Positions 57,323 to 64,000 of a DNA stretch of 64,000 bases are shown here, one piece after another. Under the pieces are notes generated by a model. It searched no databases and was not told where the DNA came from. It saw only the letters and a list, made by a program, of their open reading frames with translations. The stretch covers positions 1 to 64,000 of the forward strand of contig CANFBW010000006.1 of NCBI GenBank assembly GCA_947444925.1, written 5' to 3'. Within the stretch, counting starts at the first letter, position 1, and each line of letters opens with the position of its first letter. Position numbers and translations under genes: made by a program. The stretch is from Flavobacteriales bacterium (GTDB lineage Bacteria > Bacteroidota > Bacteroidia > Flavobacteriales_C > GCA-002722245).

Positions 57323-58270
57323 ATGTCTAAAGAGAAATTTGGAGTAGGTCAATCGATTAAATACGCGAAAAGAAAACCGCGAAAAGCGCTTTTATTTTTG
57401 TCGATACTGGTATTGATGTCCTTTTTGGTCAACTTGCTTTTGCTGCCATATATTGAAAAATACGTATCTAAAAACAAATCTAGAGAAATAGAAAAACTTA
57501 AAAACGAATATGCCCTATTGAGCATCCGTATGGAACGCATGAATAAAGGCATTGAAGATTTAAATCTTAAGGACGACAGTTTGTATTCAAATATTTTCGG
57601 ACTCGAGCCTTTGTCAAAAGAAGTGCGCATGGCAGGCACTGGCGGGCACGACATGCATGCCGACTTGAGTGGATACGAATATTCCTACCTTTTAAAAACC
57701 ACCAATGCGAAACTAAAAGCGCTGGAAGCTAAAATTCAAATTCAGCAGGAATCTTACAAAAGAATTGACAATAAAGTAAAACTTGTTGCCAATAAAATAG
57801 CAAGCATCCCGGCCATTCAACCCATTCTCAATAGAAATATGGCGCAAATCTCGTCGGGCTACGGCATGCGATTGCATCCCATTCACGACACCATGCGCAT
57901 GCACTGGGGCATTGATTTCGCAGCGCGCAAGGGCACAAAAATATATGCTACAGGCGACGGCACAATTGAATACGCTGATCAAGATTACGGCTATGGGAAA
58001 CACGTTATTATTGACCACGGATTTGGCTACAAAACACTTTATGGCCACATGAGCAAGATGACGGTGCACAAAGGACAGAAAGTAAGCCGTAAAGATTACA
58101 TCGGGGACGTAGGATCTACAGGAGCATCCACCGATCCGCATTTGCACTATGAAGTCATCAAAAAAGATCGAAAAATTGACCCTATAAACTTTTTCTTTGG
58201 CGATTTAAATTATTCGGAATACCGCCAAATGATGGACATTTCAAACCGAATCAAACGTGCTATGGATTAA
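57323..58270 (+). CDS. Membrane-anchored M23-family peptidase
   Basis: Peptidoglycan endopeptidase-like protein of 315 residues. After a basic cytosolic start (KEKFGVGQSIKYAKRKPRKA) comes a membrane anchor (LLFLSILVLMSFLVNLLLLP), a coiled coil (about 48-165) and an M23 domain (about 175-300). The domain keeps the zinc ligands in MHWGIDFAARKGTKIYA (HxxxD) and TDPHLHYEVIKK (HxH), plus GYKTLYGHMSKM. Active rather than a degenerate EnvC/NlpD-type relative, judging by these ligands. Its role is in cell-wall growth or division. Confidence 0.93.
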   Translation: MSKEKFGVGQSIKYAKRKPRKALLFLSILVLMSFLVNLLLLPYIEKYVSKNKSREIEKLKNEYALLSIRMERMNKGIEDLNLKDDSLYSNIFGLEPLSKEVRMAGTGGHDMHADLSGYEYSYLLKTTNAKLKALEAKIQIQQESYKRIDNKVKLVANKIASIPAIQPILNRNMAQISSGYGMRLHPIHDTMRMHWGIDFAARKGTKIYATGDGTIEYADQDYGYGKHVIIDHGFGYKTLYGHMSKMTVHKGQKVSRKDYIGDVGSTGASTDPHLHYEVIKKDRKIDPINFFFGDLNYSEYRQMMDISNRIKRAMD

Positions 58271-58280
58271 ACCTATTACT

Positions 58281-58688
58281 ATGGAAAAAGAAGTTGGCAC
58301 AAAAGACAATCCGTGGAAACTCAAAACACCTCCCGGAACATCTGAGTTCACAATGCACAAAGACGAAAAAGAAGGCAAAGCCATTTTGGTGTGCACCGTT
58401 GGAAAAACTATTTTACACTACGACTACCGCTGCTTGGCCGAGTTGCATGCTATGCTAAAAAAACAAGGCGACTGGATGGAATTGGGAAGCGCCGACGAAC
58501 AAAAACCAGCAAAGGAAGGTACGGTAGAAGCCTGGGGCCGCTCTGAAAAAAATCCCATTGGCGGTTGGTATGGACTCAAAAAAGGTTTGCGCGGACGATT
58601 TGGAATGTATGTTCCTCCGTTAATGGAAAAGCTCGGATTGGCCGAATTGACGCACGATGCCAAAGGCAACAAAATGAAATTCAAATAA
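58281..58688 (+). CDS. Uncharacterised cytosolic protein, 135 residues
   Basis: I do not recognise this with certainty. The protein is soluble and charged, with conserved-looking blocks DNPWKLKTPPGTSEFTMHKD, TILHYDYRCLAELHAML and NPIGGWYGLKKGLRGRFGMY. The Trp, Gly and Pro spacing suggests a compact fold rather than a disordered tail. I chose the ATG at 58281, ten bases after the M23 stop; an in-frame start at 58257 would overlap the M23 gene. It may be co-transcribed with the peptidase. Confidence 0.6.
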   Translation: MEKEVGTKDNPWKLKTPPGTSEFTMHKDEKEGKAILVCTVGKTILHYDYRCLAELHAMLKKQGDWMELGSADEQKPAKEGTVEAWGRSEKNPIGGWYGLKKGLRGRFGMYVPPLMEKLGLAELTHDAKGNKMKFK

Positions 58689-58766
58689 ATTAATTACAAA
58701 AAGTTGACCATAGCATCCACAAACTCTCGCTGAATTTCATATTTTTACGCTTCAATTTTTCACACA

Positions 58767-59102
58767 ATGCCTTACAAGGAAAAAGAAACATCCAAGCTCT
58801 ACTATACCATTGGCGAGGTCGCCGAAACCTTTGATGTCAACACTTCACTGATTCGCTTTTGGGAAAAAGAATTTGAAATTCTGAAACCTAAAAAAAGCAA
58901 AAAAGGCAATCGACTGTTCACCAATGACGATGTTGAAACACTCAAACTCATTCACCACCTGGTAAAAGACCGAGGTTTCACACTGAACGGCGCCAAGGAG
59001 AAATTGAAAAAACACAAATTGGAAACCAAAAAAGAAGTAGAAATGATCAAGTCACTTGAAAAAGTGAAATCATTTTTGCTCGCCCTTAAAAAAGAATTGT
59101 AG
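58767..59102 (+). CDS. MerR-family transcription regulator
   Basis: Small DNA-binding protein of 111 residues. The winged-helix domain lies at about 10-75 (YYTIGEVAETFDVNTSLIRF, WEKEFEILKPKKSKKGNRLF, LKLIHHLVKDRGFTLNGAKE) and a short helical dimerisation tail follows. There is no ligand-binding cysteine or effector domain, so it belongs to the short MerR-like group common in Bacteroidota. It converges on the epimerase-like gene with six bases between. Confidence 0.92.
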   Translation: MPYKEKETSKLYYTIGEVAETFDVNTSLIRFWEKEFEILKPKKSKKGNRLFTNDDVETLKLIHHLVKDRGFTLNGAKEKLKKHKLETKKEVEMIKSLEKVKSFLLALKKEL

Positions 59103-59107
59103 CAGTA

Positions 59108-60076
59108 CTACAAGTAGTTTTTACCAACTAAATAGTTGTTCACATAATCCATCACGCCATCTTCTAGCGACGTAAATTCTTGCGTAAATCCCGCTGCGCG
59201 CAACTTCGCCATATTGGCTTGCGTGTAGTATTGGTATTTGTCGCGAATGTCAGCAGGAGTATCAATAAACTCAATATTGGGCTGTAAATTCATTGCCTTG
59301 AATGTTGCATTGGCCAAATCAGAAAATGCACGGGCTTGTCCGGTTCCCAGATTGTAGATGCCCGATTTTTTTCGCGACTCCATTAAAAACACAATCACAT
59401 CAGCAACATCTTTTACATATATGAAATCGCGCAATTGTCCGCCATCACTGTAATCGGCGCGGTGTGATTTAAACAATTTTACTTTTCCCGACGATTGAAT
59501 TTGATTAAAGGAATGAAAAACCACAGAAGCCATGCGTCCTTTATGGTATTCATTTGGTCCGTAAACATTGAAGAATTTCAATCCCGCCCAAAAGAAAGGT
59601 TTTTTATCTTGTTGCAAAGCCCAAATGTCAAAATCGTTTTTTGAATCTCCGTATGGGTTTAATGGCTTTAAATTTGGGATAACATCGTGCTTGTCATCAT
59701 AACCCAACTCACCACCACCGTAGGTTGCCGCAGATGACGCGTAAATCAAAGGCAAAGCATATTTGACACACAATTCCCAAACTTTTTTACTGTACTCTAA
59801 ATTGAGCTCGTCAAATATACTTTTATCAAATTCAGTGGTATCAGTTCGCGCCCCCAAATGAATCACAGCCTGCGCAAAACGTTGGTTTTTCTCCAACCAA
59901 TCAAAAAAATCATTGCGCTCCACTTTTGCGGTAAACACTTTGTCTTTGTAGTTATTGGCCTTCGCAGGATCTTTTTGAAAATCATCCACCAACACAATGT
60001 CCTTGTACCCCAATGCATTGAGGCGCGACACCACTGCACTGCTAATAAATCCTGCTGCTCCTGTAACTATGATCAT
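59108..60076 (-). CDS. hldD: ADP-glyceromanno-heptose 6-epimerase (HldD-like)
   Basis: NAD(P)-dependent sugar-nucleotide epimerase of 322 residues, likely for the L-glycero-D-manno-heptose of lipopolysaccharide inner core. Motifs include MIIVTGAAGFISSAVV (dinucleotide site), VIHLGARTDTTEFDKS, the Ser/Thr-Tyr-Lys region ASSAATYGGGELGYDD and NPYGDSKNDFDIWA, and WAGLKFFNVYGPNEYHKGRM. The length and EYHKGRMASV segment are those of HldD. I chose the ATG at 60076; an earlier ATG at 60124 adds 16 unrelated residues. No other heptose genes are in the window. Confidence 0.93.
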   Translation of the reverse strand: MIIVTGAAGFISSAVVSRLNALGYKDIVLVDDFQKDPAKANNYKDKVFTAKVERNDFFDWLEKNQRFAQAVIHLGARTDTTEFDKSIFDELNLEYSKKVWELCVKYALPLIYASSAATYGGGELGYDDKHDVIPNLKPLNPYGDSKNDFDIWALQQDKKPFFWAGLKFFNVYGPNEYHKGRMASVVFHSFNQIQSSGKVKLFKSHRADYSDGGQLRDFIYVKDVADVIVFLMESRKKSGIYNLGTGQARAFSDLANATFKAMNLQPNIEFIDTPADIRDKYQYYTQANMAKLRAAGFTQEFTSLEDGVMDYVNNYLVGKNYL

Positions 60077-60110
60077 GGGAATATTTTTTTGTAAAAATAG
60101 CAAATGTTCT

Positions 60111-60137
60111 TTTGCAATGAACATTCACTTATATTTG
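60111..60137 (+). promoter_or_regulatory. Probable promoter of the pterin-fabD genes
   Basis: TTTG (60111-60114), 15 bases, TATATTTG (60130-60137), a perfect TAnnTTTG -7 element with a slightly short spacer to the -33 TTG. It lies 20 bases before the PTPS ATG and is divergent from the epimerase gene. Confidence 0.45.
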
Positions 60138-60156
60138 TAGCCTAAAATATTGCAAG

Positions 60157-60567
60157 ATGATTTACCTGACAAGACGAGAGCGCTTCAATGCTGCCCACAA
60201 ACTGTACAATCCGGAATGGAGCGCAGAAAAAAACGATGCCGTTTTTGGGAAATGCGCCAATCTCAATTGGCATGGCCACAATTACGAACTCTTTGTTACA
60301 GTGAAAGGCGACATCAATGCCGAAACAGGTTTCTTAATTGACCTAAAACAACTCAGCATTATTTTGAAAGACAAAGTAGTAGATCCACTCGACCACAGAA
60401 ACATCAATCTCGACGTGCCTTTCATGAAAGGCAAAATGGCTTCTACGGAAGTATTGGCAATGGAAATTTGGATGCAAATACAAAAAGAAGTTGAAGCATT
60501 GGGCTGCATGCTGCATTGCGTTAAAATACAAGAAACAGAAAATAACTCAGTAGAATACTACGGATAA
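60157..60567 (+). CDS. 6-pyruvoyltetrahydropterin synthase-like (PTPS/QueD family)
   Basis: Acts on 7,8-dihydroneopterin triphosphate, the product of the folE gene next door. The 136 residues have zinc ligands His14, His39 and His41, catalytic Cys33 and the Asp79-His80 pair ([13 protein letters not shown]), and substrate Glu126 (KIQETENN). The Cys and HGH are separated by five residues ([16 protein letters not shown]), the long spacing of animal-type PTPS, not the shorter CxxxHGH of E. coli QueD. Tetrahydrobiopterin or queuosine synthesis is possible. In operon with folE two bases on. Confidence 0.93.
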   Translation: MIYLTRRERFNAAHKLYNPEWSAEKNDAVFGKCANLNWHGHNYELFVTVKGDINAETGFLIDLKQLSIILKDKVVDPLDHRNINLDVPFMKGKMASTEVLAMEIWMQIQKEVEALGCMLHCVKIQETENNSVEYYG

Positions 60568-60568
60568 T

Positions 60569-61168
60569 ATGAGCAATTATACCCACACAGAATCCTTCAA
60601 TGAAGAGGCTACTTTAAAAATGGCTGAATACAACAGAGAAATCTTGAAAATCATAGGTGAAAATCCTGATCGAGAGGGACTCTTAAAAACACCTGAAAGA
60701 GTTGCGAAATCGATGCAATACCTCACCAGAGGCTATTGTCAAAACCCAGATGAAATAATGCTTTCAGCAATCTTCAATGAAGACCACAACGAAATGATCA
60801 TTGTAAAAGACATTGAATTGTATTCCTTGTGCGAACACCACATTCTGCCTTTTTTTGGCAAAGCACACATCGCGTACATTCCCAGTGGTAAAATAGTAGG
60901 ACTAAGCAAAATACCAAGAGTGGTTGATGCCTATTCGCGTCGCTTGCAAGTGCAAGAGCGATTGACCACTGATATTTTAGAGTGCATACAACGCACACTG
61001 AATCCCATTGGCGTAGCCGTAGTGATTGAAGCGCAGCACATGTGCATGCAAATGCGTGGCGTACAAAAACAAAACTCAGTCACCACTACCTCTTCGTTCA
61101 AAGGTGCCTTTGAAAAACAAGAAACACGCAATGAATTCATCAAGTTACTTTCGTCGAAACTACATTAA
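60569..61168 (+). CDS. folE: GTP cyclohydrolase I
   Basis: Opens GTP to 7,8-dihydroneopterin triphosphate, the entry to folate and to biopterin or queuosine. The 199-residue product has the zinc ligands Cys88 and His91 ([14 protein letters not shown]) and Cys159 ([15 protein letters not shown]), the substrate-binding [19 protein letters not shown] and [20 protein letters not shown]. It is the type IA enzyme. It starts one base after the PTPS stop, which supports a joint pathway. Confidence 0.97.
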   Translation: MSNYTHTESFNEEATLKMAEYNREILKIIGENPDREGLLKTPERVAKSMQYLTRGYCQNPDEIMLSAIFNEDHNEMIIVKDIELYSLCEHHILPFFGKAHIAYIPSGKIVGLSKIPRVVDAYSRRLQVQERLTTDILECIQRTLNPIGVAVVIEAQHMCMQMRGVQKQNSVTTTSSFKGAFEKQETRNEFIKLLSSKLH

Positions 61169-61197
61169 GCAATTTTAATCCTTGAACATTTAAATAT

Positions 61198-62073
61198 ATG
61201 AACGCATACGTTTACCCAGGTCAAGGCTCGCAATTTCCAGGAATGGGAAAAGAGCTGTACGACAGCAATCCAGAAGCAAAAAAATTATTCGACAAGGCCA
61301 ACGAGATTTTGGGATTCAACATCACCGAAATTATGTTCAACGGCACTGACGAAGATTTGAAGCAAACTAAAGTAACGCAGCCAGCCGTATTTTTGTACTC
61401 AGTGATTCTTACGTTGACTCAAGCAGACTTTAAACCCGACATGGTTGCTGGACATTCGCTTGGTGAATTTTCCGCATTGGTGGCCAACAAAACCATTTCC
61501 TTTGAAGATGGCTTGCGTTTGGTATTTATTCGCGCACAAGCAATGCAAAAAGCTTGTGAAATCAACCCATCAACGATGGCTGCCATTTTAGGATTAGAAG
61601 ACGCTGTTGTAGAAGATATTTGCAAAAATATTGACGGCGTGGTGGTTGCGGCCAATTACAATTGTCCGGGCCAACTTGTTATCTCGGGCGAAAACAAAGC
61701 CGTTGAAGCGGCTTGCGCAAAACTCACTGAAGCAGGAGCAAAGAGAGCATTATTACTTCCTGTTGGCGGTGCCTTTCACTCTCCATTAATGGAACCCGCA
61801 CGCATTGAATTAGCGGCTGCGATTGGCAAAACCACTTTCAATACACCAATTTGTCCAGTGTATCAAAATGTAAACGCGCAAGCGATCACTGACCCCAACA
61901 CTATCAAAGAAAACCTGGTTACGCAGTTGACGGCACCAGTGCGTTGGACGCAAACAGTAATCAACATGATCGCCGCTGGCGCTACAAAATTTACTGAAAT
62001 TGGTCCAGGAAAAACACTGCAGGGTTTGGTCAAAAAAGTTGATCGAGCAATGCCTACAGAAGGCATCTCCTAA
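61198..62073 (+). CDS. fabD: Malonyl-CoA:ACP transacylase
   Basis: Loads malonate onto acyl carrier protein for fatty-acid synthesis. The 291-residue product has the oxyanion PGQGSQFPGMGKELY, the nucleophile Ser87 in GHSLGEFSALV, Arg112 in FIRAQAMQ that binds the malonyl carboxylate, and the catalytic His194 in GGAFHSPLMEPA. It follows folE by 29 bases and ends at a strong terminator. Confidence 0.97.
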   Translation: MNAYVYPGQGSQFPGMGKELYDSNPEAKKLFDKANEILGFNITEIMFNGTDEDLKQTKVTQPAVFLYSVILTLTQADFKPDMVAGHSLGEFSALVANKTISFEDGLRLVFIRAQAMQKACEINPSTMAAILGLEDAVVEDICKNIDGVVVAANYNCPGQLVISGENKAVEAACAKLTEAGAKRALLLPVGGAFHSPLMEPARIELAAAIGKTTFNTPICPVYQNVNAQAITDPNTIKENLVTQLTAPVRWTQTVINMIAAGATKFTEIGPGKTLQGLVKKVDRAMPTEGIS

Positions 62074-62080
62074 TAAATAC

Positions 62081-62110
62081 AAAAAGGCTGTCACACAAGA
62101 CAGCCTTTTT
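62081..62110 (+). terminator. Terminator after fabD
   Basis: AAAAAGGCTGTC (62081-62092), loop ACACAA, GACAGCCTTTTT (62099-62110), 12 perfect pairs ending in five T. It starts seven bases after the fabD stop. Confidence 0.93.
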
Positions 62111-62132
62111 ATTTGCTAAAATCAGCGGCAAT

Positions 62133-62711
62133 ATGAATATTTTCAAAATACTATTAACGATTCTTTTTTTACAAAACGCAGCAGATGTAAAGGCTTGTGC
62201 CTGCGCCGAGCTGCACCCGCTAACCCTTGCCGATTGCGGCAGATACGAAGTTATCTTTGAAGGAAAAATTGACTCAGTAAGCAAATGTAAGAACGAAAAA
62301 GCATTGACTTATTTCTCCATAACACAGCAATTCAAAGGCAATTTTCTAAGCATCGTTCCAGTATATTTTGAATGCGGCACATCGTGCGAAATGGATTTTC
62401 AAAAAGGAGATACATGGATCATCTATGCCGAAAAAAACAACGCCCAAGAAGTTGTCGTGAATTTCTGTTCTCGTTCACGCAAGGAGCCGCTGCCGGGACA
62501 AACAGACAATTACACGTACAATTCAATACACAGCTATGCGCAAGAGCGCACGCTACTCAACGAATTTTTTGAAGGCGAAGAAAATGAAAAACAGGGACTG
62601 CAAGCTCGAAAATACGAAAAAGTTGACCCCTCTCTGATTCCAATATTACTCACGGCATCTGTAGCTTTTATGGCCATCGGCATGTATCTATTCCGACGAA
62701 AAAAGAAATAA
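62133..62711 (+). CDS. Secreted, membrane-anchored TIMP/NTR-like domain protein
   Basis: A 192-residue protein with a signal peptide (about 1-21, ending VKA), a Cys-rich domain (about 22-125), a linker and a C-terminal membrane helix (PILLTASVAFMAIGMYLFRR) with a basic end. If cleaved after Ala21, the mature N-terminus is Cys-Ala-Cys-Ala-Glu-Leu-His-Pro, like the CxCxPxHP start of tissue inhibitors of metalloproteinases, and the later pattern (C35, ADCGRYEVIFEGKI, then FKGN) matches the OB-fold of NTR domains. Seven cysteines (22, 24, 35, 52, 81, 85, 112). The function is unknown; the protease-inhibitor idea is inference. Confidence 0.6.
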   Translation: MNIFKILLTILFLQNAADVKACACAELHPLTLADCGRYEVIFEGKIDSVSKCKNEKALTYFSITQQFKGNFLSIVPVYFECGTSCEMDFQKGDTWIIYAEKNNAQEVVVNFCSRSRKEPLPGQTDNYTYNSIHSYAQERTLLNEFFEGEENEKQGLQARKYEKVDPSLIPILLTASVAFMAIGMYLFRRKKK

Positions 62712-62765
62712 AATTTCGGCAGCTGCGTGGCAAAAAACAAATCCTATTTTACAACAGCAACATTA

Positions 62766-63662
62766 TTACAGCGTCGACAAGGTATTCAACACATCTTGCT
62801 CGGTAACAACTTTCATGTCTAAGGTCACCGTAATACCAAAACCAACTGTGAGCGTTGAAGAATGCAAACGGTACTTTTTATTTTGATCCATTGCCATTGC
62901 GACAACTGTCACTGGCTCGCCAAGGGGCAATGCGATCGACTGCAAATTTTTCACTTTAACAACAGAGAAATAATTTTTTGCAATAAGGTACACGTCGATG
63001 AACTCCGTACCGCTGCCTTCTGCAACAAAAGTGATTGCTGCAACACCTAATAATGATGGTCGCAATTGAGCACAATTCACCCAACCCATTTGGTGCAATG
63101 CCAAAGTGTACGACGATGCATTAGTCACCACAAAAGAACCATCGGTAGCTTGCGTCCAACTAACATCAGTATCGGCATTAGCGCCATAAAAAATCTGCAT
63201 TCCATTAAGCAAGTTATTGGTATCGGTCATCACAGCAACAAAACTTTTATTGGGCTTCAACACCAACTCCACACCATCTTTGAAAGCACGTACGCGTATG
63301 GCACCAGCCGATTCAGTCATTACACCCCCAGCAACTGTGCTCATTGGATATTCCACGAAATCTGAATGCGTATACAATTCAATCAATTTGATCGTAAAAG
63401 GATATTTAACATCACTGCCTCCAGGATACATAAAAAGTGATGTATCGGCATAGAGCCTTGTATTTTGCTTACCTACAATTGGCCCCTTACCAACTGAATC
63501 CACAATAAATTCTTGCTCCTCTTGCCGATGCGTATTGTAAAAAGCATCCATTGATGAAAAAGTATCGTCACTGTCATCGCGCGTACTTTCACAAGAACTA
63601 AGCAATAAAGAAAATGCACAAAGGGCGACACTTGCTGCCTTAATAAAAAAATTATTTTTCAT
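62766..63662 (-). CDS. Uncharacterised lipoprotein
   Basis: A 298-residue protein with a lipoprotein signal (SVALCAFSLLLSSCES, lipidation Cys24) and an acidic region after it, then a body rich in beta-strands (YPFTIKLIELYTHSDFVEYP, LNGMQIFYGANADTDVSW, SYTLALHQMGWVNCAQ). I do not recognise a family. It is probably an outer-membrane lipoprotein. The gene is four bases after the outer-membrane-type gene upstream, so the two are one unit. Confidence 0.7.
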   Translation of the reverse strand: MKNNFFIKAASVALCAFSLLLSSCESTRDDSDDTFSSMDAFYNTHRQEEQEFIVDSVGKGPIVGKQNTRLYADTSLFMYPGGSDVKYPFTIKLIELYTHSDFVEYPMSTVAGGVMTESAGAIRVRAFKDGVELVLKPNKSFVAVMTDTNNLLNGMQIFYGANADTDVSWTQATDGSFVVTNASSYTLALHQMGWVNCAQLRPSLLGVAAITFVAEGSGTEFIDVYLIAKNYFSVVKVKNLQSIALPLGEPVTVVAMAMDQNKKYRLHSSTLTVGFGITVTLDMKVVTEQDVLNTLSTL

Positions 63663-63666
63663 ATCA

Positions 63667-64000
63667 TCATTGATTTAAAGTGTAGGCCGGGCAAACTTCG
63701 TGTTGACCTCCGCAGTCTCCAAAGAAAAACGTAAGACCTACACGAAGGTTGCCTTCGTTCCACTTAACATTATAGCGCGCCTCGGCAAAAGGCCGCAAAC
63801 AACCATAGTTTCGAATGATGCCCAAACCAGGTTCAGCATTCCAATTGTTTTGTTGCGCCTTGGGATTGGTAGATTCAGCATAATTGATCCAGTCGTGGTA
63901 AGAAGCATGGGCTAAGGCATACACGCCCCAAGCGTACGACGGCGTGAAATTAAAATGCAGCGAAGCCCCTGCATAAAAATCATGAAAACGATTAATAGCT
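63667..64000 (-). CDS. C-terminal part of a probable outer-membrane or secreted protein (cut by window end)
   Basis: The frame is open to the end of the window; 110 residues are visible and the start is outside. The sequence has alternating aromatic and polar residues (AGASLHFNFTPSYAWGVYAL, RPFAEARYNVKWNEGNLRVG, LTFFFGD), the pattern of beta-barrel strands, then a hydrophilic C-terminus with two cysteines (DCGGQHEVCPAYTLNQ). I cannot name the family. It precedes the lipoprotein gene, which suggests a surface complex. Confidence 0.55.
   Translation of the reverse strand, partial: AINRFHDFYAGASLHFNFTPSYAWGVYALAHASYHDWINYAESTNPKAQQNNWNAEPGLGIIRNYGCLRPFAEARYNVKWNEGNLRVGLTFFFGDCGGQHEVCPAYTLNQ

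Overview
The window is chromosomal DNA from a member of the Bacteroidota. The main signs are type IX secretion (T9SS) sorting domains of type A (cellulase gene at 30419 and a gene remnant before it) and type B (46347). Others are a propeller sensor kinase paired with an AraC-type regulator, A-rich leaders in place of Shine-Dalgarno sites, promoters of the form TTG-N19-TAnnTTTG, and neighbourhoods typical of the phylum (rplQ-carA-eno, DUF4290-murA). I cannot place it more finely. No tRNA, rRNA, CRISPR array, insertion sequence or replication origin was seen.

Layout. (1) 1-3193: the end of an MFS transporter, converging on a three-gene minus-strand set: carbamoyltransferase, a 49-residue DUF5989 protein and an SxtJ-like membrane protein. 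(2) 3313-8055: thrA-thrB-thrC, which take aspartate to threonine. (3) 8181-12015: an acyltransferase-like protein, enolase and carA, separated by strong hairpin terminators. (4) 12037-29789, all minus: rpsL-rpsG-fusA run straight into the S10, spc and alpha clusters (31 genes including secY, map, infA, rpmJ, rpmD and rpoA), read from one clear promoter at 29846-29875. (5) 29990-33311: an accessory patch holding a decayed T9SS protein tail, a secreted GH5 cellulase, and a tiny putative lasso-peptide precursor next to an HPr-kinase-like protein. (6) 33388-39442: tex, then a sensor kinase and response regulator separated by one base at a run of nine A. (7) 39646-49513: a UvrD-type helicase, DUF4290, murA (Cys-to-Asp form), a thioredoxin-like protein, grpE-dnaJ, a T9SS type B protein and an ABC exporter pair. 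(8) 49518-54398: Ppx/GppA phosphatase, a sigma-54 activator lacking a DNA-binding domain, two small membrane proteins, a fused SpmA-SpmB-like protein and a SET methyltransferase. (9) 54590-64000: alaS, an M23 peptidase, a MerR regulator, a heptose epimerase-like protein, a pterin pair (PTPS, folE), fabD, a TIMP-like secreted protein, a lipoprotein and the end of a probable outer-membrane protein.

The best candidate for something undescribed is at 32327-33311. A 38-codon reading frame carries the marks of a lasso-peptide precursor: a WxxP leader motif, Thr at -2, Gly at core position 1, Glu at core position 9 and a C-terminal Ser. The next gene is an HPr-kinase-like protein of the kind known to phosphorylate the C-terminal Ser of paeninodin-type lasso precursors. 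No lasso cyclase, leader peptidase or exporter lies nearby and neither frame starts with ATG, so it is either a decayed cluster or a minimal peptide-kinase pair.
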